DNA of 64,000 nucleotides from Chryseobacterium mucoviscidosis. GTDB taxonomy: Bacteria; Bacteroidota; Bacteroidia; Flavobacteriales; Weeksellaceae. The notes under the pieces were generated by a model, which had not been told where the DNA came from, ran no database searches, and saw only the letters and a program-made list of their open reading frames with translations. The DNA lies in assembly GCF_002177115.1 (NCBI RefSeq), contig NZ_MVAG01000122.1, positions 496,001 through 560,000 of the forward strand. Direction: 5' to 3'. This document shows, piece after piece, positions 54,986-64,000 of this stretch. How positions within the stretch are numbered: the first letter of the stretch is position 1; the number at the start of each line of letters is the position of its first letter. The position numbers and the translations under genes are program-made.

Positions 54986-57900
54986 ATGCGAAAAATATTG
55001 TTTCTATGCACAGTTTTCTGCTGTGGATTTTTGTTTTCTCAGAACTTTTCTTGGGTAAAACAATTCAGAAGCTATACAGACTATGCTGATCATATTTCAA
55101 AAGTCCAAAAAGATGATAATGGAAATATGTATCTTTTAGGTAAGACCCTTAGTTTCAGTGGAATTGATGTAGATCCGGGACCAGCTGTAAATCTTTTAAT
55201 TCCAACAAATTATATAAGTTCAGGAGGATCAGGAACAACCTTTGTCATTAAACTGGATAGTAATGGTAATTATCTGTGGAGTTACAAAATAAGTAATGTA
55301 CATAATGATATTGAGTACGATTTGAAGGTTAAAAACGGAAAAGTATATGCACTCACCAATAAATCTGTTTATCAAGGAAATTATATTAATGGCTATGCTA
55401 CAATTACCACTTTAGACCTTAATGGAAACCTTATTAATGAAACGCAGGTAACAAACTCAAATCCAAATTCATTAGATGTTGATAACAACGGAAATGTATA
55501 TCTAAGTACTTTTACTTTTTATGATCTTGTATTTCAACAAGCTGCAAATACAGCTTTTAATGATACAAACTCTACGGCGGCTTCGTATATTATTAAATTT
55601 AATTCTTCTTTACAGGTTCAATGGCTAAAAAAAGTTACCAACGGAATCGAAAATAAATTGGTTTTAAATTCTAATAATGATGTCTATTTTGCGATGAATA
55701 ACATATATGGTCAGTCTCGGTATACATTGCAGCGATACAACACTAACGGGACTTTGCTTTGGTCTGGAATTCAAGAAGACCAAAGTTATTCTGATATTCT
55801 TGTTGATAAAAATGATAAACTTATTGTTTCAGGTCAATGGATGGCTCAGTTTTTACCTATTGACGTAGATCCTTCAAGTAATCAATATTTATTGCCTTCC
55901 AATACTTATATCAGCCTTTATTTATTGTGGTTCGATACTAACAATAATTTACTTGATGTAAAAAAATATTTAAATAACGGACAGCATTTTCCTTTATCTA
56001 TAGAAGGTTTAAGTTGTGATGATTATAATAACCTTCATGTTAATGGATATTTTGATAAAACTTTCGATGCCAATCCTGACTTAGGAGTAAATAATATTGT
56101 ATTCGGAAGCGGATATTCAGAAGGCTGTTCGATAACTTTTAACCCTAATAGAGAATATAAAACGTCTTTCAGAATTGGATCTACGAATGCCTATAAACCA
56201 AATGCGTATGCAAGAGTTTATCAAACAGTAAATCTTAATGACAGTTATTATTATGTCGGAACTTTTCACTGGAACTGTGATTTTGACCCTTCTGCCAATG
56301 AGTATTTTTTAAATACAATAAACACATCAACAACTAATGATGATGGTTACTTGTTAAAACTAGAAAGATGTAATAATTTACCTCAAAATTCAAGTATGAA
56401 CATTTGTTTAGGTGCAAATATTCAGTTGAATGCAACTGGCGGAACAACCTATAACTGGACTGGACCAAATGGATTTACTTCAAATCAGCAAAATCCTACA
56501 ATTCTCAATTCAACAACAGCAAACTCTGGAATATATACTTGTCAGGTTACAGGATCTACTAATGGATGCGACGGAAGTTTTTCTGTGCATGTAATTGTTG
56601 GTGATATTACTCCGCCAGTTCCTAATGTAACAAATCTTCCAAATATCATAGGAGACTGCCATACTACGATTTCCAATTTTCCAAAGGCTACAGATAATTG
56701 TGCCGGAATTATTACGGCAACCACTACCGATCCCCTTTCCTATTCTGTTCCGGGAACTTATGTGATTCACTGGACTTATAATGACGGAAATGGAAATATT
56801 TCGGCACAAAACCAAAATGTAACGGTAACAGCAACGGCATTACCTGTAACAACCAATCTTCAGCAAATCTTCTGTAAAAGCACCAATCCAACTGTTGCCA
56901 ATATTCAGATTACAGGACAGAATATCAAATGGTACGATGCAGCCGGAAATGTTTTACCTTCAACAACGGCGCTGGTAAACGGACAGACCTATTATGCTTC
57001 TCAAACGATTAACGGATGCGAAAGTGATAAAATCGCTGTTCAGGTTACCGTGAATGAAACTCCAAAACCTACAGGAAACGCTGTTCAGGATTTTTGTGCT
57101 TCGGCAAATCCTACTTTGGCAAGTTTAGTTGTAACCGGAACTTCCCTTAAGTTTTATGATGCCGCAGGAAATATCTTACCGCTTACAACTCCTCTGGTGA
57201 ACGGAACAGTTTACTACATAACACAGACGCTGAACAACTGTGAATCTGAAAAACTGGCAATTACGGTAACACTTTCAACGAATAATGTTCCTGCCAATGA
57301 TTATTCGGCGACGTTCTGTAACAGTACGACAGGAAACTCTATGATTGTGAATTTAACGTCGTATCAAAGTAATATTATTGCCAATCCTTCCGGATATACA
57401 TTTACTTATACGGATGATTTTGGGAACGTAATTACCAATTCTTCTGCGTACTCTTTAAATTTAGGAGCGACCGTTATCCATGTAAAGGTTTCAACACCGG
57501 ACGGATGTTTTAAGATTGTTCGATTAAATCTGGCTCTGAACCCTAAACCTATATTCAACCTTCCTGAAAGAATTGATTTCTGTAAAGGAAAAACAGTTAC
57601 TCTGGATGCAGGAAGCGGATTTTCATCTTATCTATGGAGTAACGGAGCCACTACTCAGACAATTACCGTTTCAGCTCCCGGAAATTATTCTGTAACAGTA
57701 ACGAATAGTTTTGGCTGTCAGAGTACGGATAACATTCAGGTAAGCTATACGGTTTTGCCGGAAATTGTTTCCGTAAATATCAGCAACAATTCCGCAACGG
57801 TAATCCTTTCTGCGACAGGCAGCTTTGAATATTCTTTAGATAACTTCACATGGCAGGATTCTAACATTTTCACGAACTTAAATATTGGAGAATATATTGT

Positions 57901-58222
57901 TTATGTAAGAACAAAAGGAGGCTGTATCATTGGTCAGAAACCTTTTTCGATATTCAACATCCCAAATGCATTCACTCCCAATGCAGACGGATATAACGAC
58001 CAATGGAAAATTGCAGGACTGGAAAATTATCCGGGAACTGAAGTGAACGTTTACGACAGAAGAGGTCTTCCTGTTTTCAAGGAGATTATTTCTAAAAAAC
58101 CTCTGCAATGGGACGGAAAACTCAACGGAAATCCTGTCCCGACAGGAAACTACTGGTATACGATAAAAGTTTCAGACGGCAGACTATATACAGGCTGGCT
58201 TCTGATTAAGAACAGAGACTAA
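54986..58222 (+). CDS. T9SS-secreted gliding-motility-associated C-terminal-domain protein
   Basis: This 1078-residue surface protein has a signal peptide (MRKILFLCTVFCCGFLFSQ). An N-terminal beta-propeller-like region (about 30-450) carries repeated NGNYLW- and DNNGNVYLS-type motifs, and Ig/PKD-like segments follow (about 460-960). The last about 90 residues match the gliding-motility/CHU-type C-terminal domain (IPNAFTPNADGYNDQWKIAG and VPTGNYWYTIKV), which directs secretion through the type IX system and surface anchoring. It is probably an adhesin or surface binding protein. The gene is divergent from the efflux regulator and ends in a strong terminator. Confidence 0.88.
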   Translation: MRKILFLCTVFCCGFLFSQNFSWVKQFRSYTDYADHISKVQKDDNGNMYLLGKTLSFSGIDVDPGPAVNLLIPTNYISSGGSGTTFVIKLDSNGNYLWSYKISNVHNDIEYDLKVKNGKVYALTNKSVYQGNYINGYATITTLDLNGNLINETQVTNSNPNSLDVDNNGNVYLSTFTFYDLVFQQAANTAFNDTNSTAASYIIKFNSSLQVQWLKKVTNGIENKLVLNSNNDVYFAMNNIYGQSRYTLQRYNTNGTLLWSGIQEDQSYSDILVDKNDKLIVSGQWMAQFLPIDVDPSSNQYLLPSNTYISLYLLWFDTNNNLLDVKKYLNNGQHFPLSIEGLSCDDYNNLHVNGYFDKTFDANPDLGVNNIVFGSGYSEGCSITFNPNREYKTSFRIGSTNAYKPNAYARVYQTVNLNDSYYYVGTFHWNCDFDPSANEYFLNTINTSTTNDDGYLLKLERCNNLPQNSSMNICLGANIQLNATGGTTYNWTGPNGFTSNQQNPTILNSTTANSGIYTCQVTGSTNGCDGSFSVHVIVGDITPPVPNVTNLPNIIGDCHTTISNFPKATDNCAGIITATTTDPLSYSVPGTYVIHWTYNDGNGNISAQNQNVTVTATALPVTTNLQQIFCKSTNPTVANIQITGQNIKWYDAAGNVLPSTTALVNGQTYYASQTINGCESDKIAVQVTVNETPKPTGNAVQDFCASANPTLASLVVTGTSLKFYDAAGNILPLTTPLVNGTVYYITQTLNNCESEKLAITVTLSTNNVPANDYSATFCNSTTGNSMIVNLTSYQSNIIANPSGYTFTYTDDFGNVITNSSAYSLNLGATVIHVKVSTPDGCFKIVRLNLALNPKPIFNLPERIDFCKGKTVTLDAGSGFSSYLWSNGATTQTITVSAPGNYSVTVTNSFGCQSTDNIQVSYTVLPEIVSVNISNNSATVILSATGSFEYSLDNFTWQDSNIFTNLNIGEYIVYVRTKGGCIIGQKPFSIFNIPNAFTPNADGYNDQWKIAGLENYPGTEVNVYDRRGLPVFKEIISKKPLQWDGKLNGNPVPTGNYWYTIKVSDGRLYTGWLLIKNRD

Positions 58223-58225
58223 ACA

Positions 58226-58260
58226 AAAACGAGCGGAAAATTTTCCGCTCGTTTTTTTAT
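58226..58260 (+). terminator. Terminator after the T9SS gene
   Basis: AACGAGCGGAAAA (58228-58240) pairs with TTTTCCGCTCGTT (58241-58253), a perfect 13-bp inverted repeat followed by T residues. Confidence 0.9.
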
Positions 58261-58313
58261 TTTCAAAGGTTTATTGATTGTCTTTCACCACTTTTTTGAT
58301 GAGTCAAAAACAA

Positions 58314-59138
58314 TTACAATAACCGAATTTTATCGTCCAGAATATCAATAATTTTATCTTTATATAATCCTCCGATGGCTTTTTTAAAGTTCTTTTTACT
58401 CATCTGAACTTCGTCTTTAATTTCTTCGGGAGTTGATTTGTCTGAAAGATGAAGCAAACCGTAGTTTTCTTCAAGTTTGTCTAAAATTTTCTTTTTAAAC
58501 TCATCGATATTTTCAAAACCTTGTGGCTGTAAGGAAACATCAATTTTTCCGTCTTCGCGGATCTCTTTGATATAACCGGATTCTTCAGACAACGGATAAA
58601 GCTTTTTGAATACATCCGAATTGTAGATGAGTCCGATATATTTTTTGTTGATGACCACATTCCAGCCCAATTCACTTTCATTCATCATAATAAGATCTAC
58701 TTTATCTCCTTTCTGGAAAGGCAGATCCTTATATTGAGGATTTCTTTTGAATTTCGTGGTTCCGGTAATCAGTTCCAGATCTTCATCAACATAAATATAG
58801 ACAAGATATCTTTTTCCCTCAATGATCTTAGATTTCTGCTGCTTGTAAGGAATAAACAGATCTTTGATGATTCCCCAATCCATAAAAGCTCCGCTTGGAA
58901 GACTTTGTACACAGCTCATTACGGCAAACTCTCCTACTTCTGCCAAAGGAATTTCTGTGGTTGCCTTTAATTTTCCATCATCCTGATATACAAAAACTTC
59001 AATTTCGTCATCAATTTCCTTATCATCCTGAATGAAAATTTTAGGAAGAAAAGCCTTTTCTCCGGATTCGTCTGCTAAGATCCATCCCGAATTATTTTTA
59101 TCTGAAATTTTTAAAGTCTGAGTTTTTCCGAATTGCAT
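58314..59138 (-). CDS. S1 RNA-binding protein, CvfB family
   Basis: The 274-residue protein is composed of several small OB/S1-like barrels (about 1-210) and a C-terminal winged-helix domain (STPEEIKDEVQMSKKNFKKA), as in CvfB. VMSCVQSLPSGAFMDWGIIK and IYVDEDLELITGTTKF show S1 character. CvfB proteins bind RNA and influence virulence-factor expression in staphylococci. The role here is unknown. It is a single gene in the minus-strand block. Confidence 0.85.
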   Translation of the reverse strand: MQFGKTQTLKISDKNNSGWILADESGEKAFLPKIFIQDDKEIDDEIEVFVYQDDGKLKATTEIPLAEVGEFAVMSCVQSLPSGAFMDWGIIKDLFIPYKQQKSKIIEGKRYLVYIYVDEDLELITGTTKFKRNPQYKDLPFQKGDKVDLIMMNESELGWNVVINKKYIGLIYNSDVFKKLYPLSEESGYIKEIREDGKIDVSLQPQGFENIDEFKKKILDKLEENYGLLHLSDKSTPEEIKDEVQMSKKNFKKAIGGLYKDKIIDILDDKIRLL

Positions 59139-59185
59139 GTATGATAAAATTAGTCTGCAAAGGTAAGGAAAATCAAATCTTTAAC

Positions 59186-59671
59186 CTATTTATATTCTTC
59201 CAAATCTCTTCTCAGGGTTTTGGACTCTTTCAAATAACTGTTTTCTACATCGGGATTTTGAGCAATACCTATTACTTTTACAAGTCTTTCATCAGTATAA
59301 TAATATCTTGATTCTGAAAGTAATTTAGGATTTTTTATATATCCATTCTCATCAATGATTTGATATTTTTTTGTCAAAACAAAGATCAGTTTATCATTTT
59401 CTGAGAAAAAATATTGTGTACTGATATTCCATGCCGAAAGACCTACAAAATGTTCTATTTTTTTAAGTTTTCCATCTTTATAAAATCCTTTCAGTTCAAT
59501 TCCGTTATCTGAAGTCTGGTTTTTTCCTAAGAAATAAGAATAGGGAACAGTTTTGATGTGATAATTTTTAGTACTATTGATTTCAGAAACCTTTTTACTG
59601 ATTGACTTGATATTCTGACTAAAAGTGTAACCTGAAATAAAAATAAAAAAAGTTAACAAAAATGCTCTCAT
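59186..59671 (-). CDS. Secreted hypothetical protein
   Basis: This 161-residue protein has a signal peptide (MRAFLLTFFIFISGYTFSQ). The mature part contains GIELKGFYKDGKLKKIEHFV and is likely beta-rich, similar in feel to periplasmic MORN-type or hypothetical flavobacterial proteins. I do not recognise it. A palindromic repeat element lies directly upstream. Confidence 0.6.
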   Translation of the reverse strand: MRAFLLTFFIFISGYTFSQNIKSISKKVSEINSTKNYHIKTVPYSYFLGKNQTSDNGIELKGFYKDGKLKKIEHFVGLSAWNISTQYFFSENDKLIFVLTKKYQIIDENGYIKNPKLLSESRYYYTDERLVKVIGIAQNPDVENSYLKESKTLRRDLEEYK

Positions 59672-59684
59672 ATTTTTTAAATAA

Positions 59685-59889
59685 AGCTGTTTAAACCAAT
59701 TTTAAATTTAACCGTAAAAGAGACAAAAGACTTTATTGGATTTATGTAAAGTATTTCAAAAGTCTGCAAAGAAGAAAAATCTTTGATTTTTTTAACTTAT
59801 GTGCTCTTTCTTTCCATTAAGGATTAAATTTAAACAACTAAAGTGTTAAAATCTTTTGCATCTTTTGCGATAAAAGTTTAAATGAGTTC
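59685..59889 (-). repeat. ~200-bp palindromic element, subfamily 2 copy D (inverted)
   Basis: Read on the minus strand it aligns with copy C at 48.1 kb, including CGCAAAAGATGCAAAAGATT and TAACACTTTAGTT in the same order. Its ends are related to GTTTAAAC-containing terminal inverted repeats. It lies between two secreted-protein genes. Confidence 0.75.
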
Positions 59890-59912
59890 AATATTAATTT
59901 CAAACTGTTTTT

Positions 59913-60779
59913 TTATGAATTTTGTACAAATTCCATCAATTCCCGTTTGCTGCTTTCAAAATCGAAGGCATCGTAAACCAGAAAATATTTATGCTTATCT
60001 ACACATTTTGAAAACATAGACTTTGCAAGAGAAATTTTATTTTTGTCAAAACTTAAATCTTTTACCAAAATACGGATCTGGTTCGAGGTAAACAAGGCAT
60101 GTTTTCCCTGTTGACTGATGAACATCATTTTTTTATCGTCAAACCAAGCCTTTTCCTTCATCATCGCCATAAATCCCTGAAACGTCTGATTATCCATCAC
60201 ATTAGGATAATTTACGTTATCATTCCATCCTCCCGAATTTCCGTAAGGATTATTCCAGACATCATTCCAGTCATTAAATCCGTAAGACTGGTTCTGAACA
60301 GGATATGAATCTAATAAAAACAATCCTTCATTGGTAAAGAAATCAAGAACCAATCTGCTGTTGTTTCTTACATTCAAAGTTGTTCTGTATAATAAATAAC
60401 CGTTTTCATAAATTGAAACAGGAATTCTTCCTGACGGAAGATCAAAAAATCTGAATCTTCCGGAATTATTGGAAATAAACTGATCTCCAAGTTCCACACT
60501 GAACATTCCCTGTTCAGGAATTCTCAGGAAAACTTCTGAATATCCGTACTGCTGATCCCATTGGTAATTTGGATTTTTACCTCTGAATCCATTGTTATTT
60601 CTGTTCTGATTTCTGAAACCGGAATTATTGCTGTTTCTGCTCTCCGTTCTTTTTGCGTTCGGAGATTCTATTTCTGTTTTTGAAGCCTCGTTTTTTAAAA
60701 GCTCGCCTGCTTTTCCTGCTTCCTGCGCGAAAGAAAAACTTCCTACAAGAAACAAAACACTCATAAATATATTTTTCAT
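59913..60779 (-). CDS. Secreted DUF4476-domain protein
   Basis: From the ATG at 60779 the protein has a signal peptide (MKNIFMSVLFLVGSFSFAQ). A longer in-frame start at 60812 would add eleven residues before the signal and is unlikely. An Asn/Arg-rich segment (about 55-80) follows, then a beta-rich domain, and a C-terminal helical DUF4476 domain (QTFQGFMAMMKEKAWFDDKK to SMFSKCVDKHKYFLVYDAFD). DUF4476 is widespread in Bacteroidota, with unknown function. It is preceded by the lpdA terminator. Confidence 0.78.
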   Translation of the reverse strand: MKNIFMSVLFLVGSFSFAQEAGKAGELLKNEASKTEIESPNAKRTESRNSNNSGFRNQNRNNNGFRGKNPNYQWDQQYGYSEVFLRIPEQGMFSVELGDQFISNNSGRFRFFDLPSGRIPVSIYENGYLLYRTTLNVRNNSRLVLDFFTNEGLFLLDSYPVQNQSYGFNDWNDVWNNPYGNSGGWNDNVNYPNVMDNQTFQGFMAMMKEKAWFDDKKMMFISQQGKHALFTSNQIRILVKDLSFDKNKISLAKSMFSKCVDKHKYFLVYDAFDFESSKRELMEFVQNS

Positions 60780-60818
60780 AACACTTTTTTTAATCTCTAG
60801 CTCCACTTTCATGCCAAA

Positions 60819-60850
60819 AAAAAGAGAAACCAGTATCTGATTTCTCTTTA
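60819..60850 (-). terminator. Terminator after lpdA
   Basis: AAAGAGAAA (60821-60829) pairs with TTTCTCTTT (60841-60849). A T-run follows on the minus strand, 24 bases past the lpdA stop. Confidence 0.75.
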
Positions 60851-60873
60851 TTATTTATATGATTGTTTATCAA

Positions 60874-62277
60874 TTACATATGAATTGGTCTTTTTGCCGT
60901 AGCATCCAAAGCTGCTTCTTTGATTGCTTCTGCATACGTAGGGTGCGCGTGAGAACTTCTTGCGATATCTTCTGCACTTGCACGGAATTCCATAGCAATA
61001 ACGCCTTCAGCAATCAAATCTGCTGCTCTTGCTCCTACGATGTGCATTCCAAGAACTTCATCTGTTTTTTCGTCTGCAATAATTTTTACCAAACCATCTA
61101 CATCACCACTTGCACGGCTTCTTCCCAAAGCTCTCATCGGGAAAGAACCTACTTTATAAGCTACTCCTTCTTCTTTCAACTGCTCTTCAGTTTTTCCAAC
61201 TCCTGCAACTTCCGGCCATGTGTAAACCACTCCCGGAATTAAATTATAGTTGATGTGAGGCTTCTGTCCTGCTAAAGTTTCAGCAACAAAAACACCTTCC
61301 TCTTCTGCTTTGTGAGCCAGCATTGCTCCTTTTACCACGTCTCCGATTGCGTAAATGTTGGCAACATTAGTCTGTAAATGATCATTTACTTTCACTCTTC
61401 CTCTTTCATCAAGCTCAACACCTGCTTTTTCAAGTCCAAGACCGTCTGTGTAAGGTTTTCTTCCTACAGAAACCAGACAGTAATCTCCTTCTACTGTTAC
61501 TTCCTCTCCTTTTTTGTCTTTCGCTGTAATTTTTACGGTATCTCCGTTTCTTTCCACTGCGGACACGGCTGTAGAAAGCATGAATTTCATTCCCTGCTTT
61601 TTAAGAACTTTCGTTAATTCTTTACTTAGCGCTCCGTCCATTGTCGGGATAATTTTATCCATAAACTCAACCACTGTCACCTGAGCTCCAAGTCTTAGGT
61701 AAACAGAACCTAATTCAAGACCGATTACTCCACCTCCGATTACCACTAAATGTTTCGGAATTTCTTTAAGATTTAAAGCTTCTGTAGAAGTAATCACTCT
61801 TTCTTTATCTAACGTGATGAAAGGTAAAGAAGAAGGTTTAGAACCTGTTGCGATGATGGTATATTTGGATTCGATGGTTTCTGTAGAACCGTCGTTTTTT
61901 GTTACTTTGATCTGAGTAGCGGATTCGAAGCTTCCAACACCTTCAAAAACAGTGATTTTGTTTTTGTTCATCAGATAGCTGATTCCGTCTGTATTTTGTT
62001 TGATTACCTCATTTTTACGTTCGATCATTCTTGCAATGTCGGCTTGAGGCTCGTTGATAATGATTCCGTGACCTGCAAAATTGTGTTTTGCGTTCTCAAA
62101 ATGCTCAGAGCTGTCTAAAAGCGCTTTTGACGGAATACATCCCACGTTAAGACAAGTTCCTCCCAAAGTTGGATATTTTTCAATAATTGCTGTTGTGAAA
62201 CCTAATTGTGCAGCACGGATTGCAGCAACATAACCACCAGGACCGGAACCGATTACGGTAACATCGAATTGACTCAT
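60874..62277 (-). CDS. lpdA: Dihydrolipoyl dehydrogenase (E3)
   Basis: E3 reoxidises the lipoyl group of E2 with NAD+, here serving the 2-oxoglutarate (and probably pyruvate) dehydrogenase complexes. The 467-residue flavoprotein has the FAD-binding GSGPGGYVAAIRAAQLG, the redox-active disulfide GGTCLNVGCIPSKAL (Cys42/Cys47), the NAD-binding GGGVIGLELGSVYLRLG, and the C-terminal catalytic His-Glu in SHAHPTYAEAI. All are intact. It lies far from sucAB and is probably monocistronic, with its own -7 box. Confidence 0.97.
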   Translation of the reverse strand: MSQFDVTVIGSGPGGYVAAIRAAQLGFTTAIIEKYPTLGGTCLNVGCIPSKALLDSSEHFENAKHNFAGHGIIINEPQADIARMIERKNEVIKQNTDGISYLMNKNKITVFEGVGSFESATQIKVTKNDGSTETIESKYTIIATGSKPSSLPFITLDKERVITSTEALNLKEIPKHLVVIGGGVIGLELGSVYLRLGAQVTVVEFMDKIIPTMDGALSKELTKVLKKQGMKFMLSTAVSAVERNGDTVKITAKDKKGEEVTVEGDYCLVSVGRKPYTDGLGLEKAGVELDERGRVKVNDHLQTNVANIYAIGDVVKGAMLAHKAEEEGVFVAETLAGQKPHINYNLIPGVVYTWPEVAGVGKTEEQLKEEGVAYKVGSFPMRALGRSRASGDVDGLVKIIADEKTDEVLGMHIVGARAADLIAEGVIAMEFRASAEDIARSSHAHPTYAEAIKEAALDATAKRPIHM

Positions 62278-62319
62278 GTTATTTTATGAATTTGTTTATT
62301 ATTAACTTTCTTATGCTTA

Positions 62320-62327
62320 CAAATTTA
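62320..62327 (-). promoter_or_regulatory. Candidate -7 box for lpdA
   Basis: The minus strand reads TAAATTTG, matching TAnnTTTG, about 43 bases before the lpdA ATG. Confidence 0.5.
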
Positions 62328-62397
62328 ACGATTTATTACCACGTGAGAAAGTGAGATTTGTCAAATTTTAAGGAGAGGTCTGAGTTATAAAAATTTT

Positions 62398-62754
62398 TCA
62401 ACAATAATCTTGAATGTCTTTAAATTTCTCAATGATTTCTTTACATTTTTCATCAAGTAAATTTTTATATTTCGTGTCTACTATTTTTAATTTTGAATCA
62501 AGTTTGATAAGATACTCTGTATTGTAAAGTTTTCTTTCTTCACCGACTGGGTAAAATTGAATTTCGCTGTAGTATTTCTCTAAAATATTTAAATCAATGT
62601 TATCTAAAGGTTGGATATCATTTATTCTTCCAATAAGATAATGCATTTTAAAATATCCGGAGTGCATCTCAATTTGATCTGTTATAATAGCAATCGCATT
62701 TGAACGTAATTTTTTAATAAACCTGTAATGCTTTAGCTTTTCAAACTTATTCAT
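62398..62754 (-). CDS. Hypothetical protein
   Basis: The 118-residue protein is basic and probably helical with some beta structure, with no signal peptide or known motif. It is separated by 28 bases from the 116-residue gene upstream, so the two could share a transcript. It is more AT-rich than its neighbours. Function unknown. Confidence 0.5.
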   Translation of the reverse strand: MNKFEKLKHYRFIKKLRSNAIAIITDQIEMHSGYFKMHYLIGRINDIQPLDNIDLNILEKYYSEIQFYPVGEERKLYNTEYLIKLDSKLKIVDTKYKNLLDEKCKEIIEKFKDIQDYC

Positions 62755-62782
62755 ATTTATTTCATCAAATAATGCTAAAACC

Positions 62783-63133
62783 TTACAAATCCAACCTCAG
62801 TTTCCCTTGTCCGAATTCTCCCGTGCTTTCAAAATATGAGCCTCCGTAAACATACCAATCAAGGCTTTCGAGATATTGTACAGCATTTTCAGGGGTTATA
62901 TTAGGACGGTCTTTTTTAGAAACAATTCCTTTGTACCATCTTCCGGATTTGGAAAAACTTTCATATTCCACAAAATATCGGATCCAGATTCTCTGGCAAA
63001 GTTTACACTGCTGAATGCTTACTTCGGCAAATCTTCCATTCGTTTTATCGATTCCCAATTCTGACGTTCTGAATTCTGTATAGGTGGAAGTCGGTTTTTC
63101 GCAGGCGCATCCCAGTTTCTGGATTTTAATCAT
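62783..63133 (-). CDS. Hypothetical protein with Cys pairs
   Basis: This 116-residue protein begins IKIQKLGCACEKPTSTYTEF and has a second Cys pair in QQCKLCQRIWIRYFV. The two CxC/CxxC pairs suggest a small zinc-binding fold. Aromatic residues are frequent (WIRYF, WYVYGGSYFES). I do not recognise the family. It lies between the GT4 glycosyltransferase and the 118-residue gene. Confidence 0.55.
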   Translation of the reverse strand: MIKIQKLGCACEKPTSTYTEFRTSELGIDKTNGRFAEVSIQQCKLCQRIWIRYFVEYESFSKSGRWYKGIVSKKDRPNITPENAVQYLESLDWYVYGGSYFESTGEFGQGKLRLDL

Positions 63134-63197
63134 TAGTAATTGTTTTCTGAAATTAAAAGTCCAAAATTAAAAAATATTAGCTGAATACTCAAGACGG

Positions 63198-64000
63198 TTA
63201 TTTCATCAGATCCAGCAACACCTTTTCGTACTGATTTAAAATAATATTCTTGGAAAATCTGGATTTTATAGAATTTTTAATGGCTTCATTTTCATGATTT
63301 TCATGAAGAATTTTCATAATCTTTTGCGAAAAATCTTCATAATTTTCAATATTGGCAATTTCTCCATTGGTATCATCCTGAATGATTTCGGTAATTCCTC
63401 CGGGGCAATTATTGGCTAAAGAATACGTTCCGCAAGCTCCGGCTTCGAGTAACACATTCGGAAAGCCTTCATATCGTGATGAAAGGATAAACAAGTCTGC
63501 ATATTTTAAAAACTGATAAGGATTTTCCTGCCTTCCGTGAAAGATCACGTTTTTTAAGCCTAAAAAATCTTTCATTTGATGCAAGATTTCACGATCCTGT
63601 CCGTCTCCTAAAATATGAAGCAGGATATTTTCGTTTTTAAGCCTTGAGAATACCTTCAGTAAGTTATCAAAACCTTTTCTTGCCGATAAATTTCCGATCG
63701 CGACAACATTTTTATAGCCGTATTTAAAACTTTCCGGTTTATGGGAGATTTTAATTTTTTCATCAATAAAATCAAAATCTACAGGATTGTTTATTTTAAC
63801 GATTTTCGAAGGTTTAATCTTGAAATTAAGCATCAGATCATGCTTCATATCATCACTCTGCGCAATGATTGTATCGTAATTATTATAGAAATTGTAGAAA
63901 AATTTAATCTCCTTTCTGGTAACGTGCTGAGAAACAACATTGGTTTCTCTTGCAATAAATTTTGTCTTGGGAAAAACTTTGATGAATAAAGACAGATAAG
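63198..64000 (-). CDS. GT4-type glycosyltransferase (5' truncated by window edge)
   Basis: The open frame continues past 63848 to the window edge without a stop, so the nearest ATG (63848) is internal. Upstream residues include FPKTKFIARETNVVSQH. The C-terminal half is a GT-B glycosyltransferase group 1 domain: VVAIGNLSARKGFDNLLKVF, LHILGDGQDREIL, and the donor-site Glu motif SSRYEGFPNVLLEAGACG. It probably builds a surface polysaccharide or glycan. The N-terminus lies beyond the window. Confidence 0.88.
   Translation of the reverse strand, partial: YLSLFIKVFPKTKFIARETNVVSQHVTRKEIKFFYNFYNNYDTIIAQSDDMKHDLMLNFKIKPSKIVKINNPVDFDFIDEKIKISHKPESFKYGYKNVVAIGNLSARKGFDNLLKVFSRLKNENILLHILGDGQDREILHQMKDFLGLKNVIFHGRQENPYQFLKYADLFILSSRYEGFPNVLLEAGACGTYSLANNCPGGITEIIQDDTNGEIANIENYEDFSQKIMKILHENHENEAIKNSIKSRFSKNIILNQYEKVLLDLMK

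Noticed and set aside
60859..61242. 127-codon Cys-rich open frame opposite lpdA
   Set aside because: Shadow of the lpdA reading frame. The Cys/Ser/Phe-rich composition comes from reverse translation of common codons.

Overview
The window looks like a chromosomal segment of a Chryseobacterium-like member of the Flavobacteriia (Bacteroidota). The DNA is AT-rich. Many genes are preceded by the Bacteroidota -7 box TAnnTTTG. Lineage-typical proteins are present: a type IX secretion C-terminal domain, a GLPGLI protein, DUF4476, SHOCT/DUF4428 proteins and flavobacterial-style SRPBCC and methyltransferase genes. The genus is inferred from protein style only, because there is no rRNA or other marker gene here. 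I found no tRNA, rRNA, CRISPR array, prophage or intact insertion sequence.

Layout. 0-6 kb: the end of a DnaQ-type exonuclease, apaG, sucB-sucA (2-oxoglutarate dehydrogenase E2 and E1) and an SRPBCC membrane-anchored protein. 6.2-12 kb: a glycogen operon read leftward (glgB, unknown, glgA, lipoprotein, glgC). 12.2-21.7 kb: a rightward block with a carbohydrate-binding-module esterase, an M17 aminopeptidase, three ATP-grasp-type proteins, a second esterase, a YbdK/GCS2-type carboxylate-amine ligase and a class I glutamine amidotransferase. This set of peptide-bond-forming enzymes is the best candidate for an uncharacterised small-molecule or polymer pathway, and it abuts cyanophycin synthetase (cphA, 21.8-24.4 kb). 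24.7-29.4 kb: an accessory island with decayed genes. 29.8-31.9 kb: cyanophycinase and isoaspartyl peptidase, which complete a cyanophycin make-and-break set, with a structured RNA-like element between them. 32-42 kb: housekeeping and small genes (hisS, ssb, HPP, SDR, VOC) with two paralogous DUF4428-PH-SHOCT proteins. 42.4-45.4 kb: a cobalamin riboswitch controlling metE. 45.4-47.4 kb: a type II restriction-modification pair whose methyltransferase carries an N-terminal MerR-like helix-turn-helix. 48.5-54.8 kb: an RND tripartite efflux operon with its TetR regulator. 55-58.2 kb: a large T9SS-secreted protein. 58.3-64 kb: a CvfB-like S1 protein, small unknowns, lpdA (the E3 that serves OGDH) and a GT4 glycosyltransferase running off the edge.

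Two things stand out beyond gene content. First, five separate genes between 25.6 and 37.4 kb are each split by one in-frame stop codon, with the same frame fully open on both sides (DUF4359-like, UDG-like, GLPGLI, methyltransferase, HRDC). One of them also carries a frameshift. The HRDC case replaces the conserved tryptophan codon by TGA. Second, at least four copies of a roughly 200-bp imperfect palindromic element (two subfamilies, MITE-like) lie between genes at 34.1, 39.8, 48.1 and 59.7 kb.

All protein identifications rest on reading motifs and overall sequence character by eye. No database search was possible.
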